Source: Dorea sp. AF36-15AT
GTDB lineage: Bacteria; Bacillota; Clostridia; Lachnospirales; Lachnospiraceae
NCBI RefSeq assembly: GCF_003477705.1
Contig: NZ_QUDV01000001.1
Coordinates: 682,001 to 746,000, forward strand
Direction of reading: 5' to 3'
DNA: 64,000 nucleotides
Positions 18,001-26,931 of the stretch are shown here, piece after piece; the stretch's first letter is position 1; each line of letters starts with the position of its first letter. The translations under genes were made by a program, and so were the position numbers. Below the pieces are notes generated by a model, which ran no database searches, was not told the DNA's origin, and saw only the letters and a list, made by a program, of their open reading frames with translations.

Positions 18001-18887
18001 TAGTTGTCACCTCCGCAATTACCGCATCCGCCATGATGTGTATTACCCTCCTGCAGCTTCAGTAAAGCACGGCCTTCCTGCGTCTTATACATCTGCTGTC
18101 TCTTCATGGCATTATCAAAGTCTACCAGATGTCCGTCAAATTCCGGTCCATCCACGCAGGCGAATTTCACTTCATCGCCTACCAGGAGACGACAGGCACC
18201 ACACATACCAGTTCCGTCTACCATGATCGGGTTCATGCTAACAACAGTCGGGATTGCAAGCTTTTTCGTCAGGAGACATACAAATTTCATCATGATCATC
18301 GGTCCGATAGCGATACAGACATCGTAATGATTGCCCTGCTCTACCAATTCCTCTACCATAGTGGTAACCATTCCGGCATGTCCGTAAGAACCGTCATCTG
18401 TACATGGATAGTAATTACCGGATACCGCACGCATCTCATCCTCCAGAATCAACAGGTCTTTATTCTTAGAACCAATGATTACATCAGCATCAATACCGTG
18501 TTCTTTCAGCCATTTTACCTGCGGATATACCGGTGCAGCACCTACACCACCGCCTACAAACAGGATCTTCTTCTTTTTCAAGCTCTCAATATCTTCTTTT
18601 ACAAATTCAGAAGGACAGCCAAGTGGTCCGGTAAAATCACGGAACGCATCTCCTTCTTTTAATTCAGCAAATTTTCTTGTAGATGCGCCAACTGGCTGGA
18701 ATACGATAGTAATCGTACCTGCTTCTCTGTCGTAATCGCAGATGGTCAGCGGGATACGTTCTCCTGTCTCATCTATTTTTACAATAACGAACTGTCCAGG
18801 CTCGCAATGTCTTGCCACACGAGGAGCCTCTACAACCATCAGATAGATATTCTCGTTCAGCTTCTCGGCTTTCTGTATCTTGTACAT
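18000..18887 (-). CDS. nfnA: NfnA: small subunit of NADH-dependent reduced ferredoxin:NADP+ oxidoreductase
   Basis: 295 residues of the ferredoxin-NADP reductase-like family (also labelled sulfide dehydrogenase or DHOD electron transfer subunit). It has an N-terminal FAD barrel (RIPLTICDYD), an NAD-binding half (FVGGGVGAAPVYPQ) and a C-terminal [2Fe-2S] site in GTGMCGACRLLVGDEVKFACVDG. It acts as the NADH side of the NfnAB bifurcating complex. AGGAGG precedes the ATG. A His/Gly/Cys-rich tail (THHGGCGNCGGDN) could bind metal. Confidence 0.88.
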   Translation of the reverse strand: MYKIQKAEKLNENIYLMVVEAPRVARHCEPGQFVIVKIDETGERIPLTICDYDREAGTITIVFQPVGASTRKFAELKEGDAFRDFTGPLGCPSEFVKEDIESLKKKKILFVGGGVGAAPVYPQVKWLKEHGIDADVIIGSKNKDLLILEDEMRAVSGNYYPCTDDGSYGHAGMVTTMVEELVEQGNHYDVCIAIGPMIMMKFVCLLTKKLAIPTVVSMNPIMVDGTGMCGACRLLVGDEVKFACVDGPEFDGHLVDFDNAMKRQQMYKTQEGRALLKLQEGNTHHGGCGNCGGDN

Positions 18888-18920
18888 CTTGTTTCCTCCT
18901 GTCTATTGATTTTACTAATA

Positions 18921-18949
18921 ATGATAATGTATACATCTGAAATTTTCAA
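18921..18949 (-). promoter_or_regulatory. Promoter of nfnAB
   Basis: Minus-strand TTGAAA (18944-18949) and TATCAT (18921-18926), spacer 17 bases, about 34 bases before nfnA. Confidence 0.5.
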
Positions 18950-18961
18950 GGAAAGTTTACA

Positions 18962-19010
18962 AAAAGAAAGCAGATTCCCTGAAATTGCCTGAATTTACAG
19001 AATCTGCTTT
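18962..19010 (-). terminator. Terminator after the alcohol dehydrogenase gene
   Basis: Minus-strand perfect 11-bp stem AAAGCAGATTC with GAATCTGCTTT (18967-18977 and 19000-19010), a 22-base loop, followed by CTTTTTG. Confidence 0.8.
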
Positions 19011-19026
19011 CCTGAATTTCTGAAAT

Positions 19027-20208
19027 TTAGAAGTCTACTTCTGTACCATAATATGTACACTCAAACAGTTTTTTCATTGTCTCCGGATCGATAGTTCTTG
19101 GATTAGATCCTGTACATGCATCACCGACTGCAAGCTCTGCAATCTTATCAATCTTTTCTTTAAATTCATCCTCATTGATTCCAAATTCTTTCAAAGTCTT
19201 TGGAATATTGAGTTTTACATTGAACTCATCAATCTTCTCACACAGACTGTTGATCAATGCTTTTTCAGATATTCCTGCCAGTCCCATTCTACGTGCGATC
19301 TCGGCATAACGCTTAGCGGCTATCGGATCCTTGGCGTTGTATTTTATAACATATGGCAAATAAATCGCATTGGCACATCCATGCGGAATATGTCCGGTAG
19401 AGAATGCAGCACCCGTCTTGTGCGCCATAGAATGAACAATGCCAAGTAAAGCGTTAGAGAATGCCATACCTGCAAGACACTGTGCGTAATGCATCTGTTC
19501 TCTCGCTACCTTGTCACATTTATAGGATGCCGGCAGATAATCAAGAACCATCTCGATTGCCTGCAATGCAAGCGGATCTGTGAATGGACAATTCAGTGTA
19601 GATACATACGCTTCAATCGCATGTGTCAATGCATCCATTCCGGTGTAAGCAACCTGTTTGATTGGAAGTCCCATAACCAGTTCCGGGTCAACAATTGCCA
19701 CATCAGGTGTAATATTAAAGTCAGCCAGCGGATATTTTACTCCGGTCTCATAATTTGTAATTACAGAGAATGCCGTAACCTCTGTAGCTGTACCAGATGT
19801 AGAAGGAATTGCACAGAATTTTGCTTTCTGACGCAGTTCCGGGAAATTAAACGGAATACAAAGTGCTTCAAATGTGGTATCCGGATACTCATAGAAAGCC
19901 CACATAGCTTTGGCTGCATCAATCGGTGAGCCACCACCCATTGCTACGATCCAGTCTGGTTGGAACTTACGCATTGCTTCGGCACCTTTCATAACTGTCT
20001 CAACAGACGGATCAGGTTCTACACCTTCAAAAAGTTCAACTTCCATTCCGGCATCTTTCAGATAATCGACTGCTTTGTCAAGAAATCCCTGTCTTCTCAT
20101 AGAACCTCCGCCAACTACAAGAATTGCTTTTTTACCTTTTAGGTTCTTAAGCTCCTCCAGGCAACCCATTCCATGGTATACGTCTCTAGGTAATGTAAAT
20201 CTGCTCAT
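19027..20208 (-). CDS. Iron-containing alcohol dehydrogenase
   Basis: 393 residues of the group III metal-dependent alcohol dehydrogenase family. The nucleotide site is ILVVGGGSM and VAMGGGSPIDAAKAMW; iron ligands are in DALTHAIEAY and HSMAHKTGAAFSTGHIPHG. Members reduce aldehydes to ethanol, butanol or 1,3-propanediol with NAD(P)H, disposing of reducing power in fermentation. The exact aldehyde is not decidable. It is a single-gene unit with its own strong promoter and terminator. The promoter has overlapping palindromes and a Rex-like core, so redox control is likely. Confidence 0.9.
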   Translation of the reverse strand: MSRFTLPRDVYHGMGCLEELKNLKGKKAILVVGGGSMRRQGFLDKAVDYLKDAGMEVELFEGVEPDPSVETVMKGAEAMRKFQPDWIVAMGGGSPIDAAKAMWAFYEYPDTTFEALCIPFNFPELRQKAKFCAIPSTSGTATEVTAFSVITNYETGVKYPLADFNITPDVAIVDPELVMGLPIKQVAYTGMDALTHAIEAYVSTLNCPFTDPLALQAIEMVLDYLPASYKCDKVAREQMHYAQCLAGMAFSNALLGIVHSMAHKTGAAFSTGHIPHGCANAIYLPYVIKYNAKDPIAAKRYAEIARRMGLAGISEKALINSLCEKIDEFNVKLNIPKTLKEFGINEDEFKEKIDKIAELAVGDACTGSNPRTIDPETMKKLFECTYYGTEVDF

Positions 20209-20226
20209 AATTAATTGCTCCTTTGT

Positions 20227-20325
20227 ATAACGGATTACTTTTTTACATTCACATTATACGACCGTTATTTATTTAACACAATAGTTAAATAAATAACGGA
20301 TTGTACTTTTTTACGCACAATCCGT
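20227..20325. repeat. Repeat-rich control region upstream of the alcohol dehydrogenase
   Basis: Perfect 15-bp inverted repeat CCGTTATTTATTTAA (20262-20276) and TTAAATAAATAACGG (20285-20299) around CACAATAG. A 20-base direct repeat on plus, ATAACGGATT then ACTTTTTTAC, occurs at 20227-20246 and again at 20293-20314 with a 2-base insertion (GT). A second hairpin, ACGGATTGT (20296-20304) with ACAATCCGT (20317-20325), shares bases with the first, so the two structures exclude each other in RNA. On minus the second hairpin is followed by TTATTTATTTAA and may weakly end the upstream gene. Confidence 0.75.
20253..20281 (-). promoter_or_regulatory. Promoter of the alcohol dehydrogenase, inside the palindrome
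   Basis: Minus-strand TTGTGT (20276-20281) and a perfect TATAAT (20253-20258) with a 17-base spacer. The -35 lies in the centre of the 15-bp palindrome and the spacer contains one arm. The stretch GTGTTAAATAAATAACGG resembles a Rex operator (TTGTTAA-N4-TTAACAA), about 10 of 14 positions. The rex gene lies at 33798-34445. Confidence 0.6.
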
Positions 20326-20347
20326 TTATATTGCATTGGATATTATT

Positions 20348-21619
20348 CTATTCAGTCCGTTCGTAATTACGAGTAGTAACACCACTCAAACGTCCTTTTC
20401 CATTCACAAGAACCGCTTTGAAAATGGTTGTTCCTTCTGGCATAGAGATCGGATCCGTATATTCTTCCGAATCTTCATCTGGGGTAGATCCATCTGTTGT
20501 ATAGTAAGCTGTATAGCCGTCCGGCACAACAATACTGATCTTTGTATCGGTATCATACTGACCGGTAGACGGAGATACGGCAGGTGCATCTTCGATTGGC
20601 AGTTCTACTTCATAGGTCTTACTCACGGTAAGACTTGGAATGCCGTTCGCATTGACAGATACTGCTTTGATTTCTGTCTCACCCTCAGAGATCTGAATTG
20701 GTTTTTCGTATTTGATACGAGTTTTAGATGAAAATGGATCACTTCCATCATCGGTATAATAGATATTCTTCTCCGTTGTAGTCAATGAAAGCTGCTGAAC
20801 ATCGTCAAAACTTTCACTGTCATCCAGGCTGAATTCTGGTGATTCTGACGCGTATTCCGTAAGCTGATCAGCCACACTGGACTTAGCCCCGTCTAATATT
20901 AACGGAATTTCGCCCTGATTCTTAGTATCTTCATAGAATTTAAAACATGCCTTATATACATCAACACTATCCGAATATTTATCTACCGCACTTAACAGGA
21001 TCTCTTCCGCCTTGTCACTCTCATTCTGCTCAATATACAGTTCAGACAATCCCTCATATGCTTCTGCTTTCTTAGGCTTCTTCTTAATAGCTTTCTTAAA
21101 CTGTGTTTCCGCTTCCGTATAATCTTTACTGCTCAGTGCTTTATAACCTTTCTTCACATAACCATTATACGAAAACTGATACATGATCAATCCAGCAATC
21201 ACAAGAATCACAAGAAAAATACCGGTAAGGAGCAGTGCTCTTTTTCTCTTTTTCTTCTTCAGAGCTTTTTTCCTGGCAACACGTCTCCTGCGCTCTTCCT
21301 GCGGAGTAAGTTGTCTCCTGGATCTGTCCTCTCTTTCAGGTCGACGTTGTCCGGACGAAGTCCTACGCTGACCGGATGAAGTCCTGCGAGAAGACTGACC
21401 TCCACGTATACCGGAATTTCTTCTCGCTGTTGGTATCGTGCTTGTCTGATAATCATAGTCATCAAGTGGTGTGTCAGAACCATCGATTGCACCTTTCACC
21501 TGTGCAGCAAGCACATCGTCTAAAGGATTGTAATCCGGTACAATGCGTATCTCTGCCCCACATTCTTCACATCTAAGCGCGCCCTCCGGCATCTCTGCAC
21601 CACAGCGTCTGCATCTCAT
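20348..21619 (-). CDS. Membrane protein with zinc ribbon, TPR repeats and two CHB_HEX_C-like domains
   Basis: 423 residues, function unknown. Order: zinc ribbon MRCRRCGAEMP...LRCEECGAEI (residues 1-24), acidic and then Arg/Ser-rich linker with a repeat (RRTSSGQ twice), a strongly basic stretch, one membrane segment (about 130-150), TPR-like helices (GYVKKGYKALSSKDYTEAETQFKKAI and on), then two beta domains with NIYYTDDGSDP and AYYTTDGSTPDE, the signature of chitobiase C-terminal-like domains. The first part is inside the cell and the last part outside. It starts three bases after folD stops. A cell-wall or stress-sensing role is only a guess. Confidence 0.75.
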   Translation of the reverse strand: MRCRRCGAEMPEGALRCEECGAEIRIVPDYNPLDDVLAAQVKGAIDGSDTPLDDYDYQTSTIPTARRNSGIRGGQSSRRTSSGQRRTSSGQRRPEREDRSRRQLTPQEERRRRVARKKALKKKKRKRALLLTGIFLVILVIAGLIMYQFSYNGYVKKGYKALSSKDYTEAETQFKKAIKKKPKKAEAYEGLSELYIEQNESDKAEEILLSAVDKYSDSVDVYKACFKFYEDTKNQGEIPLILDGAKSSVADQLTEYASESPEFSLDDSESFDDVQQLSLTTTEKNIYYTDDGSDPFSSKTRIKYEKPIQISEGETEIKAVSVNANGIPSLTVSKTYEVELPIEDAPAVSPSTGQYDTDTKISIVVPDGYTAYYTTDGSTPDEDSEEYTDPISMPEGTTIFKAVLVNGKGRLSGVTTRNYERTE

Positions 21620-21622
21620 GTT

Positions 21623-22474
21623 CTACTCTACCTCCTGACCCTTCGCTGCTTCTACACAATTGTACATCAGCATAGCGATTGTCATAGGACCAACTCCACC
21701 TGGTACCGGAGTAATTGCTGATACTTTATCTTTTATATCATCAAAGTCCACATCACCACATAACTTGTTTTCTTCGTTACGGTGCATACCTACGTCAATA
21801 ACTACCGCACCTTCTTTCACATAGTCTGCTGTGATGAATTTCGGTTTGCCGATGGCAACTACAAGGATATCAGCTCTTCCTGTAACTTCTTTCAGATCTT
21901 TGGTCCTGGAGTGCGTGATCGTAACCGTTCCATTTTCACGAAGAAGCAGAATAGACATCGGTTTGCCTACAATGTTACTTCTTCCTACAACCACACATTC
22001 TTTTCCTTCTATTTCAATTCCGGAGCGTTTCAGAAGCTGGATGATTCCCGCCGGTGTGCAGGATACAAAGCCTGGTTCTCCGATACAGAGTCGTCCTACG
22101 CTTTCCGGATGAAATCCGTCCACATCTTTATCCGGTGAAATTGTACGGATAATCATATCTGCATTAATATGCTTTGGAAGCGGAAGCTGTACCAGAATAC
22201 CATGTACATTATCATTCTCGTTCAATTCTTTTACTAACTTCACCAGTTGATCTTCTGTAGTCTCTTCAGGAAGCTCGTAAGAAAGTGATTCGATTCCTAC
22301 ATAGGCACATGCTCTTTTTTTATTACGCACATAAATGCTGGATGCAGGATCATCTCCTACCTGAATTACTGCCAGGCAGGTCTCCACACCCTGTTTCTTC
22401 AATTCTTCGACGGTCACCTTCAACTCATCCTTGATCTCGGTAGAGATCTTCTTTCCATCAATCAATAACGGCAT
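21623..22474 (-). CDS. folD: Bifunctional methylenetetrahydrofolate dehydrogenase / cyclohydrolase
   Basis: Interconverts methylene-, methenyl- and 10-formyl-THF. 283 residues with the catalytic Lys region [14 protein letters not shown], the Gln region [10 protein letters not shown], the NADP fold [12 protein letters not shown] and the C-terminal [14 protein letters not shown] motif. With fhs upstream it supplies C1 units for purines and methionine, and may serve reductive acetogenesis if other Wood-Ljungdahl genes exist elsewhere. The 154-bp inverted-repeat element lies between fhs and this gene. Confidence 0.96.
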   Translation of the reverse strand: MPLLIDGKKISTEIKDELKVTVEELKKQGVETCLAVIQVGDDPASSIYVRNKKRACAYVGIESLSYELPEETTEDQLVKLVKELNENDNVHGILVQLPLPKHINADMIIRTISPDKDVDGFHPESVGRLCIGEPGFVSCTPAGIIQLLKRSGIEIEGKECVVVGRSNIVGKPMSILLLRENGTVTITHSRTKDLKEVTGRADILVVAIGKPKFITADYVKEGAVVIDVGMHRNEENKLCGDVDFDDIKDKVSAITPVPGGVGPMTIAMLMYNCVEAAKGQEVE

Positions 22475-22495
22475 AATTCCAATTCCCCTTATATT

Positions 22496-22649
22496 TATAT
22501 ATTATGATGTTGGGGTCAAAAGCCCCAACTATGATGCCTGCGGATTGTTCTGTGCTATGCACTCCCACAATCCTCCCAATTATTCGCATATCGTGGGATT
22601 AATATCCCACTTTTAGGCTCATATTGGGACTCTGGCATCATATTATATA
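22496..22649. repeat. 154-bp nested inverted-repeat element (MITE-like or structured RNA) between fhs and folD
   Basis: Ends: TATATATTATGATG (22496-22509) and, inverted, TATATAATATGATG (22636-22649), 13 of 14 identical. Inside, all stems perfect: GTTGGGG/CCCCAAC (22509-22515, 22523-22529); ATGATGCC/GGCATCAT (22531-22538, 22634-22641) enclosing two arms; GGATTGT/ACAATCC (22542-22548, 22567-22573) capped by GTGC/GCAC; and TCCCAAT/ATTGGGA (22574-22580, 22623-22629) capped by GTGGGAT/ATCCCAC. The result is a three-way junction plus one hairpin. It fills almost the whole gap. No ORF lies inside. It could be a non-autonomous transposable element or a cis-acting RNA. Confidence 0.75.
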
Positions 22650-22654
22650 CTTTT

Positions 22655-24325
22655 CTAGAACAATCCTGTGATCTGACCATCTTCAGTTACGTCAATATTA
22701 TTGGCAGCCGGAGCCTTCGGAAGTCCAGGCATCGTCATAACAGCTCCTGTCAGTGCTACTACAAATCCTGCACCTGCACTTACATAAGCTTCACGGATAT
22801 GTATATCAAAATCTGTCGGTCTGCCAAGCTTCTTAGCATCATCAGACAGTGAATACTGATTCTTTGCCATGCAGACAGGCATGTTGCCAAATCCCATCGC
22901 TTCAATCTTGGCGAGTTGTTTGGCTGCCTTAGGCTCAAAGATCACACCTCTTGCACCATAGATTTCTTTAGAGATAGTCTCAATCTTTTCCTGCAGAGAC
23001 AGACCGTCCTCATACAGCGGATGGAAATGACTTTCCTTGTTCTCCAATGTTTCAAGTACTTTTTCAGCAAGAGCGATACCGCCCTCTCCACCTTTTTCCC
23101 ATACCTCAGAAAGAGCAAATTCACAGCCTCTCTCTTCACAGAATCTGCGGATATATTCATTCTCTGCATCCGTATCTGTCACGAAAGAATTCAGCGTAAC
23201 AACTACCGGTACATCATATTTCTGAATATTCTCAATATGTTTTTCCAGATTCACAATACCTTTTGCAAGCGCTTCCAGGTTCTCATCAGAAAGCTGATCT
23301 TTTGGTACTCCGCCATTATACTTCAATGCGCGCACTGTTGCAACCAATACTACTGCATCCGGCTTCAGACCGGACATACGACATTTGATGTCCATAAATT
23401 TTTCAGCACCAAGATCTGCACCAAATCCAGCTTCCGTAATCGTAATATCTGCCAGTTTCAATGCCATTCTGGTAGCACGTACACTGTTACATCCGTGGGC
23501 AATATTGGCAAATGGTCCACCGTGTACAAGCGCCGGTGTATGCTCCAGCGTCTGGATCAGATTTGGTTTGATAGCATCTTTTAAAAGTGCTGTCATTGCT
23601 CCGGTTGCCTGTAAATCATCTGCTGTTACAGGATCACCCTGGAAGTTATATGCTACGATAATGCGTCCCAGTCTTGCTTTCAGATCCTTTATATCTTCTG
23701 CAAGACAGAGAATAGCCATGATCTCAGAAGCAACTGTAATTACAAAATGATCCTCTCTTACCATTCCATCCGTCTTGTTACCAAGTCCGACTACAATATT
23801 ACGCAGATTACGGTCATTCATATCTACACAACGTTTCCATACCACCTGGCGTGGATCAATGCCCAGCGCATTACCCTGCTGAATATGATTATCCAATAAT
23901 GCTGCAAGCAGATTATTCGCTGAAGTAATTGCATGAAAATCTCCTGTAAAATGCAGGTTCAGATCTTCCATCGGCACAACCTGTGCATATCCGCCACCGG
24001 CAGCTCCTCCTTTAATACCGAAACATGGTCCGAGCGATGGCTCACGAAGTGCAATAATAGCTTTTTTATTCATCTTTGCAAATGCTTCACCAAGTCCTAC
24101 TGTAGTAGTAGTCTTACCCTCGCCTGCAGGAGTAGGATTGATCGCTGTTACAAGAACAAGCTTGCCGTCTGGGTTATCCTTTATCTTATCATATAAATCA
24201 TCCGAAAGTTTTGCCTTATACTTACCGTATAATTCCAGATTGTCTTCCTCAATTCCGATCGATGCGGCTACATCTCTGATATGGCTCATTTCTGCTTCCT
24301 GTGCGATTTGAATATCTGTTTTCAT
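22655..24325 (-). CDS. fhs: Formate--tetrahydrofolate ligase
   Basis: Makes 10-formyl-THF from formate, THF and ATP. The P-loop [17 protein letters not shown] and the motifs [20 protein letters not shown] and [17 protein letters not shown] are diagnostic. The frame opens at 24334 (MKNMKT...), but the second Met at 24325 has AAAGG eight bases upstream and fits better, giving 556 residues, the usual size. It begins 48 bases after ftsK ends and precedes folD in the same direction. Confidence 0.96.
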   Translation of the reverse strand: MKTDIQIAQEAEMSHIRDVAASIGIEEDNLELYGKYKAKLSDDLYDKIKDNPDGKLVLVTAINPTPAGEGKTTTTVGLGEAFAKMNKKAIIALREPSLGPCFGIKGGAAGGGYAQVVPMEDLNLHFTGDFHAITSANNLLAALLDNHIQQGNALGIDPRQVVWKRCVDMNDRNLRNIVVGLGNKTDGMVREDHFVITVASEIMAILCLAEDIKDLKARLGRIIVAYNFQGDPVTADDLQATGAMTALLKDAIKPNLIQTLEHTPALVHGGPFANIAHGCNSVRATRMALKLADITITEAGFGADLGAEKFMDIKCRMSGLKPDAVVLVATVRALKYNGGVPKDQLSDENLEALAKGIVNLEKHIENIQKYDVPVVVTLNSFVTDTDAENEYIRRFCEERGCEFALSEVWEKGGEGGIALAEKVLETLENKESHFHPLYEDGLSLQEKIETISKEIYGARGVIFEPKAAKQLAKIEAMGFGNMPVCMAKNQYSLSDDAKKLGRPTDFDIHIREAYVSAGAGFVVALTGAVMTMPGLPKAPAANNIDVTEDGQITGLF

Positions 24326-24372
24326 GTTCTTCATCCTTTCTTTCTTTCATTCATTAGTGTCCAGTAACTATA

Positions 24373-26823
24373 TTAAACATACTCTTCTATGTACTGTTCA
24401 AACTCTTCCATAGACATGAGTACCTTTCTTGGCTTTGTTCCCTCTTCCGGTCCAACCACACCTGCTTCACAGAGCTGATCCATAATTCTTGCGGCACGGT
24501 TAAAGCCGATCTTGAACATCCGCTGTAACATTCCAATAGACGCCTTTTCTTTGTCGATGATCAGCTTACCTGCATCAACAAAATAGGCATCTCGTTCGCT
24601 TGCACTGTCACTGCCAGACATCATATTTCCACCGGCAGCGCTGAAATTCATGTGTTCTACCACTTCCTGGCTGTAAGCAGCATCTCCATTGTGATCTTTC
24701 AGATAATCGGTTACCTTCTGAACCTCCTTGTCCGAAACAAATGCTCCCTGCACACGGACCGGTTTCTGATAACCGCTCGGATAAAAGAGCATATCACCCT
24801 TTCCGAGGAGTTTCTCAGCTCCGTTCATGTCAATGATCGTCCTTGAATCCACACCCGATGATACAGAAAATGCAATTCTGGACGGCATATTGGCTTTAAT
24901 CAGACCAGTAATGACATTAACAGACGGTCTCTGAGTTGCAAGTACCAGGTGAATGCCGGCTGCTCTTGCAAGCTGGGCCAGACGACAGATAGATTCTTCC
25001 ACCTCACCTGGTGCCACCATCATCAGATCAGCAAGTTCGTCCACAATGATTACAATCTGCGGCATAGTGTCCGGCTTATTGCCGTTCTCATCCGGTTCCA
25101 GCTGACTTACTTTCTCATTATATCCTTTCATATCACGGACTTGATGCTCCGCAAATGCCTGATAACGTCTTGTCATTTCCGCAACTGCCCAATTAAGAGC
25201 TCCTGCAGCTTTCTTCGGGTCTGTTACTACAGGAATCATCAGATGCGGAATGCCATTGTATACGCTTAATTCTACTACTTTCGGATCCACCATGATCAGT
25301 CGCACCTGATCTGGTGATGCTTTATATAAAATACTCATGATCAATGTATTGATACACACAGATTTACCGGAACCGGTCGCTCCTGCGATCAGAAGATGCG
25401 GCATCTTGGCAATGTCAGCCACAACACATCTTCCTGCAATATCCCGGCCTACCGCAAAGGATACATTTGATGCACTGTTCTTAAATTCAGTCGACTCCAG
25501 CAGATCCCGCAGCATAACTGCAGAATTTTCTTTATTTGGCACTTCGATACCCACTGCTGCTTTTCCTGGAATCGGCGCTTCAATACGAATATCCGCAGCC
25601 GCAAGATTCAGCTTAATATCATCAGCAAGTCCTACAATCTTGCTGACTTTCACACCCTGCTCCGGCTGAAGCTCATATCTGGTAACAGATGGTCCACAGC
25701 TTACATTGGTAACCGTTACATTCACGCCGAAACTGTGCAGTGTATCCTGCAGCTTTCCGGCGGTTTCGCGAAGATGTCTATCCGAATCCCCACCACCTTT
25801 TTTACCTCTTGTAAGCAACGAAAATGGAGGCGTATGATAAGTCTCATTCTTAACTTCATTTTCTGAAACTGCCTGAGCTACGCTTGCAGTCTCCTGAGCA
25901 ATCGCATCTACCCCTGCCTTTTTCCTGCTTCTCTTTGCCAGAGCTTTGGACTCCGCTAAAGATTCCACAGCCGAATCAGTATCAAATGGATCCGGCAGAT
26001 CGTCTGGCTGCGCAGCCATCTCCGGCTGTGTTCTGTTAATCACCAGATCCTGTGTATCTTTCGTGTTGGGCTGAACTGCTGACGGAATATCTGTCTTAAG
26101 CTCGTCAGCTTTCATCTCTTTCATCTCCGGAGATCTTCCGCTCAATGTTGTATCAAAAGATACTCCCTCCACGTGACGGTCTTTTCTCTTTGATGCAGTC
26201 TGCTTTTCTGCTTTAGCCTGTTCCAGTTCTTTTTCTTCTCTGGCTGTGCGTCGTTCTTCCCTGCGTCTTGCAGATGCCTCGCGCCTTCTGGTATTGGACT
26301 CTTTTGCATGTGAATAAGCGCGATCGCTCTGCTTCTTTACACCTTTGAGAACGGAACGCCCGGTGATGATCACTATTCCAATGATCATCATAATAATCAA
26401 AATCACATATGTACCTGCCACTCCGAGAGCCGGTGACAGGATGTCTGCAAGCGATCCTCCGACAGTACCTCCCGCATCACTGATCAATTCAAATAAACCA
26501 CATAAAATCAGGAAACAGATCACAGCTGCGCCGGATTTCCAGTATGCGATACGATTATGCTTGTTCGATACCAGAAATGCTGTTACTCCAAATAGCAGAA
26601 AAGGTACAAGATACGCACCTGCACCAAAGCTTTCCATCAGGAAAGCCGAAGCTGACGCCCCAAGTGTTCCACCAAATCCAAAATTACTGATCAGAAGAAG
26701 TATGCTGACAGCCAGCACAATCCATATAATTATTTCATCAATTACAAAATTCTCTCCCGCTTTCTTCGTTGTCTTCCCGGTGGTCTTTTTAGACGTACTT
26801 TTCTTCTTAGACTTCGAAGCCAT
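24373..26823 (-). CDS. ftsK: DNA translocase FtsK/SpoIIIE
   Basis: Pumps chromosomal DNA through the closing septum in division or into the forespore. 816 residues: basic N-terminus, four membrane segments (about 27-160), a charged low-complexity linker (Lys/Arg/Glu-rich, then acidic), the RecA-like motor with Walker A LLIAGATGSGKSVCINTLI (about 480) and Walker B IVIIVDELADLMM, and a C-terminal winged-helix gamma domain ending KVLMSMEEFEQYIEEYV. Whether it acts as FtsK or SpoIIIE depends on whether a second paralogue exists elsewhere. Confidence 0.95.
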   Translation of the reverse strand: MASKSKKKSTSKKTTGKTTKKAGENFVIDEIIIWIVLAVSILLLISNFGFGGTLGASASAFLMESFGAGAYLVPFLLFGVTAFLVSNKHNRIAYWKSGAAVICFLILCGLFELISDAGGTVGGSLADILSPALGVAGTYVILIIMMIIGIVIITGRSVLKGVKKQSDRAYSHAKESNTRRREASARRREERRTAREEKELEQAKAEKQTASKRKDRHVEGVSFDTTLSGRSPEMKEMKADELKTDIPSAVQPNTKDTQDLVINRTQPEMAAQPDDLPDPFDTDSAVESLAESKALAKRSRKKAGVDAIAQETASVAQAVSENEVKNETYHTPPFSLLTRGKKGGGDSDRHLRETAGKLQDTLHSFGVNVTVTNVSCGPSVTRYELQPEQGVKVSKIVGLADDIKLNLAAADIRIEAPIPGKAAVGIEVPNKENSAVMLRDLLESTEFKNSASNVSFAVGRDIAGRCVVADIAKMPHLLIAGATGSGKSVCINTLIMSILYKASPDQVRLIMVDPKVVELSVYNGIPHLMIPVVTDPKKAAGALNWAVAEMTRRYQAFAEHQVRDMKGYNEKVSQLEPDENGNKPDTMPQIVIIVDELADLMMVAPGEVEESICRLAQLARAAGIHLVLATQRPSVNVITGLIKANMPSRIAFSVSSGVDSRTIIDMNGAEKLLGKGDMLFYPSGYQKPVRVQGAFVSDKEVQKVTDYLKDHNGDAAYSQEVVEHMNFSAAGGNMMSGSDSASERDAYFVDAGKLIIDKEKASIGMLQRMFKIGFNRAARIMDQLCEAGVVGPEEGTKPRKVLMSMEEFEQYIEEYV

Positions 26824-26847
26824 ATAATCCCCCCTGTTTCGCGTATC

Positions 26848-26882
26848 GTATCTATAGGCATATCATCACAAAGTATAGATAC
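26848..26882. promoter_or_regulatory. 9-bp inverted repeat in the ftsK leader
   Basis: Perfect arms GTATCTATA (26848-26856) and TATAGATAC (26874-26882), 17 bases apart. It lies just downstream of a likely minus-strand promoter (TTGTAA, 17-base spacer, TAGTAT), so it could be an operator or a leader hairpin. Confidence 0.45.
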
Positions 26883-26931
26883 ACATACTATTTAAAGTAT
26901 ATCATTTTTACAAGAGACTGTCATTATTTAA

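Noticed and set aside
16612..18887. Glutamate synthase (GltD) plus a dihydroorotate dehydrogenase subunit
   Set aside because: No glutamate synthase large subunit or pyrD is nearby, and the one-base overlap of these two genes is the usual NfnAB arrangement.
21340..21395. Short tandem repeat suggesting a CRISPR or slippage locus
   Set aside because: It lies inside the coding region and simply encodes the repeated RRTSSGQ linker.
22496..22649. Known ZTP (pfl) or THF riboswitch in front of folD
   Set aside because: The conserved core bases and pseudoknot of those classes are not seen; stem order does not fit. Kept as an unassigned structured element.
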